NCBI GenBank assembly: GCA_022826195.1
Contig: JAJDVI010000058.1
Coordinates: 62,001-126,000 of the forward strand
Origin: Acidobacteriota bacterium
GTDB taxonomy: Bacteria; Acidobacteriota; Vicinamibacteria; Marinacidobacterales; Marinacidobacteraceae
Reading direction: 5' to 3'
Length of the DNA: 64,000 nt
Shown piece by piece: positions 55,600-64,000 of this stretch; the first letter of the stretch is position 1; each line of letters opens with the position of its first letter. Made by a program: the position numbers and the translations under genes. Under the pieces are notes generated by a model. It was not told the origin of the DNA and searched no databases. It saw only the letters and a list, made by a program, of their open reading frames with translations.

Positions 55600-56985
55600 T
55601 CAGGGCTGGCCCATCACGGCCAGCGCCTCGTCCAGGGTTTCGGCCGCGACGAGATCGATGCCCGCCGGCGTTTCGGCGCTACCGGCCTTCCCCGGGTTCA
55701 TCACCGCCCGGCGGTACCCCAGTCGCGCCGCCTCCCGCAGCCGCGCCCCCGCCTGATGAACCGGCCGCACCTCCCCGGAGAGTCCGACCTCGCCGACGAA
55801 GACGGTCCCCGGCGGCACCGGGACTCCCCGCCGCCGGGAAACCACCGCCGCCAGCAGGCCCAGGTCGGCGGCCGGCTCGTTCACCGTGAGGCCCCCGGTC
55901 ACCGACACGTAGACATCGCTCCGCAGCAGCCCTCCGCCTCCTCCCGTCTCGAGGACCGCCAGCAGCACCGCCAGCCGGCCGCTGTCGAACCCCACCGGAA
56001 CGCGCCGGGGATAGGCGAGCGGGCTTTCGGCGAGCAATACCTGGATCTCGGCGAGGAGGGGCCTCGTTCCCTCGAGCGTACAGACGACGGCCGATCCAGG
56101 TTGCGGGGGCCCCCCGCTGAGGAACAGTTCGGAGGGGTTCGGGACCGGGACGAGTCCCTCTCCGGTCATGTCGAACACCCCGAGTTCCCCGGCGGCGCCG
56201 AACCGGTTCTTGACCGCGCGGAGCAGCCGGTGCGACTGCCTCCGGTCGCCCTCGAAGTGCAGCACGGTGTCCACCATGTGCTCGAGGGTGCGGGGACCGG
56301 CGATCGCGCCGTCCTTGTTGACATGGCCGATGATGAAGACGGGAACCCGCGTCGACTTGGCGAAGAGCACGAGCGAGGCCGCCGACTCCCGAACCTGGGT
56401 GACGGTTCCCGGAGCGCCGCTGATGTCGGGCGAGTGGACGCACTGCACGGAATCGAGCACCAGGAGCCCCGGTTCCGCGGACTGGGCCGCTTCGAGGATG
56501 CGCGGCATGCTCGTCTCCGAGAGGAGGAGGAGCGAATCCGGCTGGAGTCCGAGCCGTTCGCCGCGCAGCTTGAGCTGGTGTTCGGATTCCTCCCCGCTGA
56601 CGTAGAGCACGGGCTCTCCGGAGCCGGCCGCCGCGGCGGCCAACTGAAGGAGGAGGGTGCTCTTGCCCGCCCCCGGCTCTCCCGCAACCAGGACAGCCGA
56701 GCCGGGCACCACCCCGCCACCCAGGACGCGGTCGAGTTCCGGAATGCCAAGCGGACGGCGGGGCGCCGTCCGGGTGTCTACCTCCTTCCAGGAGACCGGC
56801 GCCGCGGCGCCGGCGCCCGCCGCCGCGGCGAACCCACGCCAGCGTCCACCGGCGGCGCCCTCCGGCGGCGCCTCGTGTTCGACGAGCGGGGTCTGGGAGG
56901 AACAGGACGGGCAGTACCCCATCCAGCGGGAGTAGTCCTGTCCGCACTCCACGCAGGCGAAGCGAACGTTGGACTGCCTGGGCAC
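55600..56985 (-). CDS. radA: DNA repair protein RadA/Sms
   Basis: FACVECGQDYSRWMGYCPSC zinc finger; VLVAGEPGAGKSTLLLQLA; KNRFGAAGELGVFDM. Confidence 0.96.
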   Translation of the reverse strand: MPRQSNVRFACVECGQDYSRWMGYCPSCSSQTPLVEHEAPPEGAAGGRWRGFAAAAGAGAAAPVSWKEVDTRTAPRRPLGIPELDRVLGGGVVPGSAVLVAGEPGAGKSTLLLQLAAAAAGSGEPVLYVSGEESEHQLKLRGERLGLQPDSLLLLSETSMPRILEAAQSAEPGLLVLDSVQCVHSPDISGAPGTVTQVRESAASLVLFAKSTRVPVFIIGHVNKDGAIAGPRTLEHMVDTVLHFEGDRRQSHRLLRAVKNRFGAAGELGVFDMTGEGLVPVPNPSELFLSGGPPQPGSAVVCTLEGTRPLLAEIQVLLAESPLAYPRRVPVGFDSGRLAVLLAVLETGGGGGLLRSDVYVSVTGGLTVNEPAADLGLLAAVVSRRRGVPVPPGTVFVGEVGLSGEVRPVHQAGARLREAARLGYRRAVMNPGKAGSAETPAGIDLVAAETLDEALAVMGQP

Positions 56986-56989
56986 CGGT

Positions 56990-58399
56990 TCACCAACCGG
57001 TTTCCTCGTCCGGGCCGGGATAGGCGTCCCGGCCCGCCTCCTCGTCGGCGGGGGTCATGAAGCGGGTGTACTGGCCTTGCCAGGAGAGCTTGATGCTGCC
57101 GACCGGGCCGTTCCGGTTCTTCGCCACGATGATCCGGCGTTCCTCCCGGAAGGGTGGCTTCGCCTGACCGGCGCCGTTCTCACCGCCAGGTCCCTCCTTG
57201 TTCCTGAGACGATGGATGAAGATCACGATATCCGCGTCCTGCTCGAGCGCGCCGGACTCGCGCAGGTCGGAGAGCCGGGGCGCGGTCCACTGCCCGGTGC
57301 GCTGCTCGGGCGCCCGGCTGAGCTGGGAAAGCGCCAGGACCGGAACGTCGAGCTCCTTGGCCAGCAGTTTGAGCGAACGGCTGATCTCGGCGATCTCCAG
57401 GTTCCGGTTCTCGAAGCGCCGGGATCCGGGGTCCGCGCCGCGCATCAGTTGGAGATAGTCGATGACGAGCAGGTCGAGTCCATCCTCACGGCTCAGCTTG
57501 CGCGCCTTGGAGCGGAGTTCGACGGGGTTCACGTTCGAGTCGTCCACGTAGATCGGCATGCGGGCAACGGCGGGAAGGGTGTTCTGGATGAGGCGGCGAT
57601 CTCGCTCGTTGAGCAGCCCGGGGCGGGAGAGCTGCCGCGAATCCACCCGCGCCTGGGAAAAAAGGAGACGCGCGGCGATCTGCCGGCGGGGCATTTCCAG
57701 GCTGAAGAACAACACGCGCTTGCCGGCGTGCCCGGCCGCTTCGGCGATGTTCAGCGCCAGACTGGTCTTGCCCTCGCCGGGCCGGGCCCCGATCAGGATC
57801 AGGTCCGCCTTGCGGAGGCCCCCCATCAGGTTGTCGAGGTCCTGAAAACCGGTGCGGATCCCCGAGAATCCCTCGCGCTGGCGGCCGGACTCCTCGGCGA
57901 GGAGGCCGAGATCCTCGGTGAGCCGCACCGGGCCGGCGGCGAAGGTGCCTTCGGCGATGGCGAACAGGTCCTGTTCGGCCGCGGCCAGGATCTCCTGCGG
58001 GGAGTCCCGGATCGCGTCGCTCGCGATGCGGCTGCCGAAATGGTGGAGTTCACGGCTGAGCGCCCGTTCGCGGACCAGCCTGGCGTAGTCCGCGGCGTTC
58101 GACGAACGGGCCACCCCATCGAGCAGTTCACTCAGGTAGCCGGCGCCGCCGGCGGCGTCCAGCTTCCCGTTCCGCTCGAGTTCCGCGCGAACGGTCAGCA
58201 GGTCGATCTTCCGCAGTTCGGGAGCATCGTCGAGTTCACAGAAGGCCTCGAAGATCCGCTGGTGGCGAACGTCGAGGAAATCCCTGGCCTTCAGGATTTC
58301 CCGCACGGAGTCGAGCTGACTCCGGTCCACCAGGACCGCGCCGAGGACCGCTCGCTCGGCTGCCAGGTCGTGCGGGAGGCGGACGGCTTCGTCCGGCAC
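56990..58399 (-). CDS. dnaB: Replicative DNA helicase DnaB
   Basis: GTG start; PHDLAAERAVLGAVLVDRSQLDSV; LILIGARPGEGKTSLALNIAE; DLLVIDYLQLMRG. Confidence 0.97.
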   Translation of the reverse strand: MPDEAVRLPHDLAAERAVLGAVLVDRSQLDSVREILKARDFLDVRHQRIFEAFCELDDAPELRKIDLLTVRAELERNGKLDAAGGAGYLSELLDGVARSSNAADYARLVRERALSRELHHFGSRIASDAIRDSPQEILAAAEQDLFAIAEGTFAAGPVRLTEDLGLLAEESGRQREGFSGIRTGFQDLDNLMGGLRKADLILIGARPGEGKTSLALNIAEAAGHAGKRVLFFSLEMPRRQIAARLLFSQARVDSRQLSRPGLLNERDRRLIQNTLPAVARMPIYVDDSNVNPVELRSKARKLSREDGLDLLVIDYLQLMRGADPGSRRFENRNLEIAEISRSLKLLAKELDVPVLALSQLSRAPEQRTGQWTAPRLSDLRESGALEQDADIVIFIHRLRNKEGPGGENGAGQAKPPFREERRIIVAKNRNGPVGSIKLSWQGQYTRFMTPADEEAGRDAYPGPDEETGW

Positions 58400-58416
58400 G
58401 GACAGACGCCTCGCTA

Positions 58417-58597
58417 GCAGCCTGTGGTGGAACTGGCGTGAGCACCGAGACGCCCGCTGAGCCTCGCTGACAAGGCGCGCGAGGAGGGAATACCGGGTGT
58501 ATTCCGACCGAAGCGCAACGATGAGCGAGGCGCAGGCGAGCGGTTCAGCGGGGATTCAGCGGGTGTCGAATGCCGCGCGAGTTTCACCACAGGCTGC
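58417..58597. repeat. Structured dispersed intergenic element, copy 2 (181 bp, inverted relative to copy 1)
   Basis: GCAGCCTGTGGTGGAACT...AGTTTCACCACAGGCTGC termini; highly similar to the reverse complement of 17649-17847; lies between rplI and dnaB. Confidence 0.9.
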
Positions 58598-58689
58598 TCG
58601 GGATTTTCCGCTGAGGAAGTGACGCGGCTCAGCCGGAGTCCGTCATGGCCGGGCCGCGTGACGTCTTCCACGGGCTGCTCCGGGCGGGG

Positions 58690-59274
58690 TCAGTCCTCCG
58701 CGTCGTCCGCTTCCTCGGAGGAGGCCTGAGGGACGGCCTCATCGTCATCGGATTCGGAGTCGGCGGCCCGTTTTGCCGACACCTCCGTCGGGATGTCGGG
58801 CACCGGCTCCACTCCGAGGGACCCGGCGGCGACCGGGGAGACCTCGATCGGAAGATCGACCTCGATTTCGCTGTGGAGCCGGACCACGGCCGACGCCTCG
58901 CCCGCCACCTTGATCGGGCCACCGAGAATGATGCGGTTCCGGGCGATCTCGAAGCCGCCCTCGGCGAGTTGCCGGGCAATGTCCTGCACGGACACCGAGC
59001 CGTACAGCTCGTTGGAATCGGTCTTGACCCGGCGCTCGAAACGGAGAGTGTGGCCCTCGAGGGAACGGGCGAGAGCCTCGGCCGCCTCCCGTTCCTTGAT
59101 CCGCTCGACCGCCCAGACCTTTCTCGCTTCGGCGACCTCCCGGCGGTTCTCTTCCGTGATCGGAACCGCGATCCGGCGGGGGAGCAGGTAGTTCCTGGCG
59201 TAACCCGGACGGACGTTGACTTCGTCGCCCGGTTCACCCAGGGCGTCCACGGGCTGTTTCAGCAGCAGGCGCAT
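58690..59274 (-). CDS. rplI: 50S ribosomal protein L9 with acidic C-terminal tail
   Basis: MRLLLKQPVDALGEPGDEVNVRPGYARNYLLPRRIAVPIT; tail ADSESDDDEAVPQASSEEADDAED. Confidence 0.95.
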   Translation of the reverse strand: MRLLLKQPVDALGEPGDEVNVRPGYARNYLLPRRIAVPITEENRREVAEARKVWAVERIKEREAAEALARSLEGHTLRFERRVKTDSNELYGSVSVQDIARQLAEGGFEIARNRIILGGPIKVAGEASAVVRLHSEIEVDLPIEVSPVAAGSLGVEPVPDIPTEVSAKRAADSESDDDEAVPQASSEEADDAED

Positions 59275-59295
59275 GGCTCTTTCCCTCGCCAGCCT

Positions 59296-59541
59296 CTATT
59301 CGTAGGGCAGGAGCGCCATCTGCCGGGCGCGCTTGATGGCGACCCGGATCTGGCGCTGGGCCCGGGCGCTGGCGCGCGACACCCGCCGCGGGGCGATCTT
59401 GGCGCGGTCGCCGAGGAACTCGCGCAGAAAATCCACGTCCTTCCAGTCCACTCGGTCCACGCCATTCAGCAGTGGATTGACTCGCACGCGCCGGGCGGAT
59501 TGCCGGCGGCGGCGGCGAGGGGTCGCGGGCCTGTCGCTCAT
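59296..59541 (-). CDS. rpsR: 30S ribosomal protein S18
   Basis: [51 protein letters not shown]. Confidence 0.97.
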   Translation of the reverse strand: MSDRPATPRRRRRQSARRVRVNPLLNGVDRVDWKDVDFLREFLGDRAKIAPRRVSRASARAQRQIRVAIKRARQMALLPYE

Positions 59542-60119
59542 GATGTCTCCTCCTCATTCTGAGTGGACGCGTCCGGTGGCGCGGCCTCCCCGGCGTCGGG
59601 CTCCCCGGCCGCCTCTTCGGGCGGCTTGGCGGCAGCCTCGCCGGCCGCCTCCCCGGGGGGCTTGGCGGCACCCTCGCCGGCCGTTTCGCCGGACGGCTGG
59701 GCGGCAGGTTCGGCAGCTTCCTCAGCGGCTGCTTCCGCCGCCTTGGCGGCGGCCTCGGCAGCCGCGGCGGCCGCGCGGGCGGCTCGTTCCTCCCGCCGGC
59801 GCAGGTCTGCGGCCTGGTCCCGCTCGCGGGTTTCCTTGTCCGTCCGCAACACGATGAAGCGCAGCACGCCCTCGGCGAGGCGGACGCGGCTTTCGATTCC
59901 CCGGATGGAGGCCGGGGGCGCATCGAAGTAACAAAGGATGTAGAGGCCTTCATGGTGCCCGGCGATGGGGTACGCCAGCCGCCGCCGCTCCCAGGGTTTG
60001 AGGCTGACGATCTCGCCCCCCTGCCCCTTCACGATGCCCTCCACCCGCTCGACCACCGCCAGGGAAGCAGAGTCGTCAAGGGTCGGATCCAGAATGAACA
60101 TGAACTCGTAGCCGTTCAT
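59538..60119 (-). CDS. rpsF: 30S ribosomal protein S6 with long Ala/Glu-rich C-terminal repeat extension
   Basis: [67 protein letters not shown]; alternative start at 60173. Confidence 0.94.
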   Translation of the reverse strand: MNGYEFMFILDPTLDDSASLAVVERVEGIVKGQGGEIVSLKPWERRRLAYPIAGHHEGLYILCYFDAPPASIRGIESRVRLAEGVLRFIVLRTDKETRERDQAADLRRREERAARAAAAAAEAAAKAAEAAAEEAAEPAAQPSGETAGEGAAKPPGEAAGEAAAKPPEEAAGEPDAGEAAPPDASTQNEEETS

Positions 60120-60246
60120 GAGGGAATCCGGTGGGGGCGGCGCCGCCGTCCGGGGACTCGACTGTTCGCTCATTCGAGAGTGTCTCCAGCGTCACCTGTG
60201 ACGCACCCCGCAGGGAACCGTGCGGGAATCTGCGGGCGGCTCCGCA

Positions 60247-60942
60247 TCAGGCAGCCGCCCGGTTGAACCGGTTCATGGCAGTTTCGATCCCCTGCCCGAC
60301 CGCGGTTTCGATGGCCCGCACCGCGCGCTCCAACAGATCGTCCACCGCCGCGGCCTCCGGCGGGGCAAAGTGAGAGAGCACGAAGTCAGCCGGATCTTCT
60401 CCGGCCGGGGGATTCCCGATCCCGAGGCGCATCCTGGGAATCTCGTCGGTCCCGAGCGAGGCAAGGATGGACGCGAGACCGTTGTGGCCCCCGTCGCTGC
60501 CACGGCGGCGGGTCCTGATCGTTCCGAGCGGCAGGGCGTAGTCGTCGCAGACGACGAGCGTCTCTTCCGGCGAACGGCCCTCACTCTGGAGAAGGCGCCG
60601 CACCGGACCCCCGCTCCGATTCATGTAACCCATGGGACGCAGCAGGCCGACCTTCCGTCCGGCGATCTCGGCCTCGACGAGAAGGCCCCCGTCGAAGTGC
60701 CGGGTCCGAACGGACCGCTCTCCGAGGAGCGCGGCCACGGCATCAAAGCCGATGTTGTGCCGGGTCCCCTCATACCGGACCCCGGGATTGCCGAGCCCCA
60801 CCACGATCTGCACCGGAACCTCGACGCGAGCCGGTGTCTCGTGCGGCGTCCCGCCGGGGGCGCCGCCGGTCAGGCCCGCGGGAGGATCGCTCACCGCGGT
60901 CGCCGGCCACGGAGCGGCCCGGGGAAAGGGACTGGGCAACAC
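60247..60942 (-). CDS. pth: Peptidyl-tRNA hydrolase
   Basis: QIVVGLGNPGVRYEGTRHNIGFDAVAAL...LLRPMGYMNRSGGPVRRLL; start uncertain (N-terminal extension). Confidence 0.92.
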   Translation of the reverse strand: MLPSPFPRAAPWPATAVSDPPAGLTGGAPGGTPHETPARVEVPVQIVVGLGNPGVRYEGTRHNIGFDAVAALLGERSVRTRHFDGGLLVEAEIAGRKVGLLRPMGYMNRSGGPVRRLLQSEGRSPEETLVVCDDYALPLGTIRTRRRGSDGGHNGLASILASLGTDEIPRMRLGIGNPPAGEDPADFVLSHFAPPEAAAVDDLLERAVRAIETAVGQGIETAMNRFNRAAA

Positions 60943-60966
60943 GCTGGATCAGAAGGGTTCCGCCGG

Positions 60967-61587
60967 TCACTCTTCCGGCTCTTCTTCGTCTTCTTCACTC
61001 TCGTCTTCCTGCTCGGGCTCGTCGGTTCCCTTCGGCGGAGAGACGTGAACGATGACCACGTCCCGCTCCGTCGCGAGGGTGAGTCCCTCCGGCAGGCCGA
61101 TGTCCGCCGCCCGGACGGTGTCGCCGTAGTCGAGCTCGCCCACGGCGAGAGGAAGGTACTCCGGAATGTCGTGCGGCAGGCAGCTGACGGCGAGCGATCG
61201 GCTGATGAAGTCGAGGTGGCCGCCACGCTTGACGCCGACGGACTCGCCTTCGAGGTGAACGGGAACGTGCCACTCCGAAGCCTTGTCCGGGTCCACGCGC
61301 ATGAGGTCCGCATGCAGGACCGAATGGTCGAGCGGATGCAGTTGGTAGTCGTGGATCATCACCTGCTCCGCGCTCTCGTCGCCGTCGATCTCGAGCGAGA
61401 AGATGGTGTTCACTCCCCGCGGCGACCGGACGATGTCGGTGACGTGGCGGGGTGAGACGGTGAGCGAACGGGAGCCGGCGGAGCCGCCATAGACGACGGC
61501 CGGAATCATCCCGGCCGCCCGCAGGCGGCGGTTCGGCCCCTTGCCGACGGCAGTGCGGGAACTCGCGGGAATCGAGAGCTGAGCCAT
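60967..61587 (-). CDS. rplY: 50S ribosomal protein L25/CTC with acidic tail
   Basis: MAQLSIPASSRTAVGKGPNRRLRAAGMIPAVVYGG...VPVHLEGESVGVKRGGHLDF; tail EPEQEDESEEDEEEPEE. Confidence 0.93.
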   Translation of the reverse strand: MAQLSIPASSRTAVGKGPNRRLRAAGMIPAVVYGGSAGSRSLTVSPRHVTDIVRSPRGVNTIFSLEIDGDESAEQVMIHDYQLHPLDHSVLHADLMRVDPDKASEWHVPVHLEGESVGVKRGGHLDFISRSLAVSCLPHDIPEYLPLAVGELDYGDTVRAADIGLPEGLTLATERDVVIVHVSPPKGTDEPEQEDESEEDEEEPEE

Positions 61588-61720
61588 GGGGTGTGCGTGG
61601 GGTTGTTCGTGATGGACAGGGTTGCGCGGAGGCCCGGGAACGGGAAGAGGGGACGCGGGCAGCGTCGTCCTCGAAGGTCCTTCTCGGCGGGCTCCGGAGG
61701 AGTGCGACCCAAGAAGTCCG

Positions 61721-61746
61721 GTGGATGCCGCCGCGGCGCCATCCAC
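61721..61746 (-). other. Hairpin in the prs-rplY spacer
   Basis: gtggatg (61721-61727) / catccac (61740-61746) with GC-rich 12-nt interior. Confidence 0.35.
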
Positions 61747-61890
61747 TCCTCAGCGGCGATGCAGGGCGCGGAAGTCTAGCAGGCAGGATCGCTGAATTGC
61801 GCGTGGGGAAACTCGCGACGCCACCTCCGGCTCGCGTCATGGCGCGGCGGTGGAGTACGGCGGGCCGCGGTTGCGCCACGCGCCGCGGGG

Positions 61891-62883
61891 TCAGACGAAG
61901 AGGGAGCTGACCGAGTCCTCCCCGTGCACGCTCTCGATCGCCCGGGCGAAGAGCGAAGCCACGGACAGGACCTCGATCTTGCTGCCCGGCGCGCGCGCTT
62001 CGGGCGCCAGGGGAATCGTGTCCCCCACGATGAGGCGTTCGAGCCGGCCGTTCCGGATCCGTTCCACCGCGGGCCCGGAAAGCACCGCGTGGGTGCATAC
62101 GGCGAGCACCCGGGTCGCCCCATCCTGATGGAGCGCTTCCGCGGCGCGGACGAGCGTCCCGGCGGAGTCGACGATGTCGTCCACGATCACCGCGGGCCGG
62201 CCCCGCACGTCGCCCACCACATGCATGGTCTCGACTTCGTTGTCGCTGCCGCGCCGCTTGTCCATGACCGCGATGCCGACTCCGAGTTTCTTGCCGTAGG
62301 CGCGCGCCCGTTCCACGCCCCCGGCGTCCGGCGAAACGACCACCGGCCTGTCCAGCTCGAGGCGCGGCAGGTGGTCCAGCACCACCGGAGTCGCGTACAG
62401 GTGATCCACCGGAATGTCGAAGAACCCCTGGATCTGGCCGACGTGGAGGTCCATGCAGATGACCCGGTGCACCCCGGCGACCGTCAGCAGGTCGGCCACC
62501 AGTTTCGCGGAGATCGGGACCCGGGGACGGTCCTTCCGGTCCTGGCGGGCGTACCCGTAGTAGGGGATCACCGCGTTGATCCGGGCCGCCGACGCCCGTT
62601 TGAGCGCGTCCACCATGATGAGGAGTTCCATCAGGTTTTCGTTGACGGGCGGCGACGTGGACTGGATCACGAAGGCGTCCGCGCCGCGGACGTTGTCCCT
62701 GATCTGGAAGCGGACCTCTCCGTCCCGAAAACGGTCCAGCGTCGCCTCCGAGAGGGGAACGCCGAGGTTCCGCGCGATCGCGGCCGCCAGGTCGGGATTG
62801 GAGGAGCCCCCGATGACCTTCAGTTCGCCCGCAAAGCCATGGGTCGGGCTCTGGCACTGGCGGTCGGGGGTGGATCCGGTCAT
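61891..62883 (-). CDS. prs: Ribose-phosphate pyrophosphokinase
   Basis: ADAFVIQSTSPPVNENLMELLIMVDALKRASAARINAVIPYYGYARQDRK; PVVVSPDAGGVERARAYG; VIVDDIVDSAGTLVRAAEAL. Confidence 0.97.
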   Translation of the reverse strand: MTGSTPDRQCQSPTHGFAGELKVIGGSSNPDLAAAIARNLGVPLSEATLDRFRDGEVRFQIRDNVRGADAFVIQSTSPPVNENLMELLIMVDALKRASAARINAVIPYYGYARQDRKDRPRVPISAKLVADLLTVAGVHRVICMDLHVGQIQGFFDIPVDHLYATPVVLDHLPRLELDRPVVVSPDAGGVERARAYGKKLGVGIAVMDKRRGSDNEVETMHVVGDVRGRPAVIVDDIVDSAGTLVRAAEALHQDGATRVLAVCTHAVLSGPAVERIRNGRLERLIVGDTIPLAPEARAPGSKIEVLSVASLFARAIESVHGEDSVSSLFV

Positions 62884-62968
62884 CTCGGTCGGGCGGACGG
62901 CGCGGGGCGGACGCCCAGCGGGGAGCGCCCGCGTCGGAGAATCACGGACCGATCACCGGAACTGCGGG

Positions 62969-63040
62969 CTGGGGCGGAAGGATTCGAACCCTCGTAGACC
63001 GGAACCAAAACCCGGCGCCTATCCCCTCGGCCACGCCCCA
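62969..63040 (-). tRNA. tRNA-Gln(TTG)
   Basis: TGGGGCGTGGCCGAGGGGATAGGCGCCGGGTTTTGGTTCCGGTCTACGAGGGTTCGAATCCTTCCGCCCCA; anticodon TTG. Confidence 0.94.
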
Positions 63041-64000
63041 TCCGGCCAGTTTCCCTGAAGGGCCGCCCGGTGTTCGCTGCGGGTGATCGTGCGGGTCGCG
63101 ATTGCCCGAAGGTTAGCCTCCGAAAGGCGGGCGGCCGCGCGCGCCGCCTGCTCCCGGCCGGCAAAGACGCCGAACACCGCCGAACCGCTTCCCGACATGG
63201 CCGTCTCCAAGGCTCCGGCGGCCTTCAGGGCGCTCCGCATCCTCGAAATGGCGTCGGGAGGCCGGGTCGTTTGCAGCACGGTGGACCGTTCGAGGTCGTT
63301 CGGGAAGCAGCCCGCGAGGAGCTTGCCACTGAGTTGGGGCCCCGAGGGACCCGACGCGAGAAACCGTACCAGACTATCGGGCCGTTCGGACCCGTCCTCT
63401 CGGCGAGGAGCAGCCGGCGGTTTCGGCAGACCGCGATAGGCCTCCGGGGTCGAGATACCGAACTCCGGAATCAGGAGGACCAGCGGAAGTTCCGCTGCGT
63501 CGGCCAGCGGGAAGACGTGCTCGCCGCGGCCGGTGGCAAGCGCCAGCCCCCCGTAGAGGAAGAAAGGCGCGTCCATTCCGACCTCGACCAACACGCGGTG
63601 CAGGACGCGGCGGCTCAGGCCGAGGCCGAACAGGCGGTTGAGACCGATGAGCGCCGCCGCGGCGTCCGAGCTTCCGCCGCCGAGTCCGCGGCCGGCCGGA
63701 ATCGTCTTTCGGAGCCGGATGCGCGCCCCGGGAAGGCGCCGGCCGAGCCGGTCCTCGAGCCGCGCCGCGGCACGGAGCACCAGGTTCGTCTGATCCGTGG
63801 GGATCGAGGGGCTGTCGCATTCCAGCCGCAGCCCCTCTCCGCCCGCCTCGAAGACGAGGGCGTCCCAGAGATCCACGCCGGCCAGCAGGGTGCGGACCGT
63901 GTGGTACCCGTCGGGCCGCCGCGAGAGGACCCGCAGGCCCAGGTTGATCTTGGCGGGAGTTCTGATTCCCAGGCGGCGGGCGGTGGGGTCCGGACCGGCC
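63019..64000 (-). CDS. ispE: 4-diphosphocytidyl-2-C-methyl-D-erythritol kinase (5' end outside window)
   Basis: TPAKINLGLRVLSRRPDGYHTVRTLLAGVDLWD...TIPAGRGLGGGSSDAAAALIGLNRLFGLGL; ends PDGAWPRG* inside tRNA-Gln. Confidence 0.93.
   Translation of the reverse strand, partial: AGPDPTARRLGIRTPAKINLGLRVLSRRPDGYHTVRTLLAGVDLWDALVFEAGGEGLRLECDSPSIPTDQTNLVLRAAARLEDRLGRRLPGARIRLRKTIPAGRGLGGGSSDAAAALIGLNRLFGLGLSRRVLHRVLVEVGMDAPFFLYGGLALATGRGEHVFPLADAAELPLVLLIPEFGISTPEAYRGLPKPPAAPRREDGSERPDSLVRFLASGPSGPQLSGKLLAGCFPNDLERSTVLQTTRPPDAISRMRSALKAAGALETAMSGSGSAVFGVFAGREQAARAAARLSEANLRAIATRTITRSEHRAALQGNWPDGAWPRG

Noticed and set aside
54724-57060. 778-aa plus-strand ORF opposite ispDF/radA
   Set aside because: Crosses two real genes on the other strand; no motif
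58414-58671. 85-aa minus-strand ORF VVKLARHSTPAESPLNRSPAPRSSLRFGRNTPGIP
   Set aside because: Translation of the non-coding element copy 2
59580-59760. 36-bp tandem repeats as a CRISPR or VNTR locus
   Set aside because: Repeats lie in frame inside rpsF and encode the Ala/Glu tail; no unique spacers

Overview
This 64-kb, GC-rich bacterial window is mostly housekeeping DNA. I read it as Gemmatimonadota-like, but that is inferred from general protein character and was not tested. A contiguous minus-strand block from about 20.6 to 53.5 kb joins the alpha, spc, S10, str and rpoBC/rplKAJL-nusG-secE operons. It is headed by rpmG, tuf, tRNA-Trp and a tRNA-Thr/Tyr/Gly/Thr cluster. Next come rlmB-like, a fused ispDF, radA, dnaB, rplI-rpsR-rpsF, pth, rplY, prs, tRNA-Gln and a partial ispE. 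The left 20 kb is accessory: PPOX-like (partial), DsbA-like lipoprotein, dtd, ClC channel, SSS symporter with a tiny upstream membrane ORF, PIG-L deacetylase, DASS transporter, TenA, aldehyde dehydrogenase, P1 peptidase, DUF4097-like repeat protein, asparaginase, an orphan PilM/N/O-P-like trio and a second EF-G paralog. The least explained structure is a pair of about 180-200 bp intergenic elements in opposite orientation (17649-17847 and 58417-58597). Each has terminal inverted repeats and internal stems. Paired positions in the stems differ between copies in a compensatory way. One copy lies 17 nt from the dnaB start codon. A separate REP-like inverted-repeat cluster with a G/C homopolymer palindrome fills the convergent gap between the EF-G paralog and rplQ (20204-20577). 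No CRISPR array, rRNA or recognisable transposase gene was seen.
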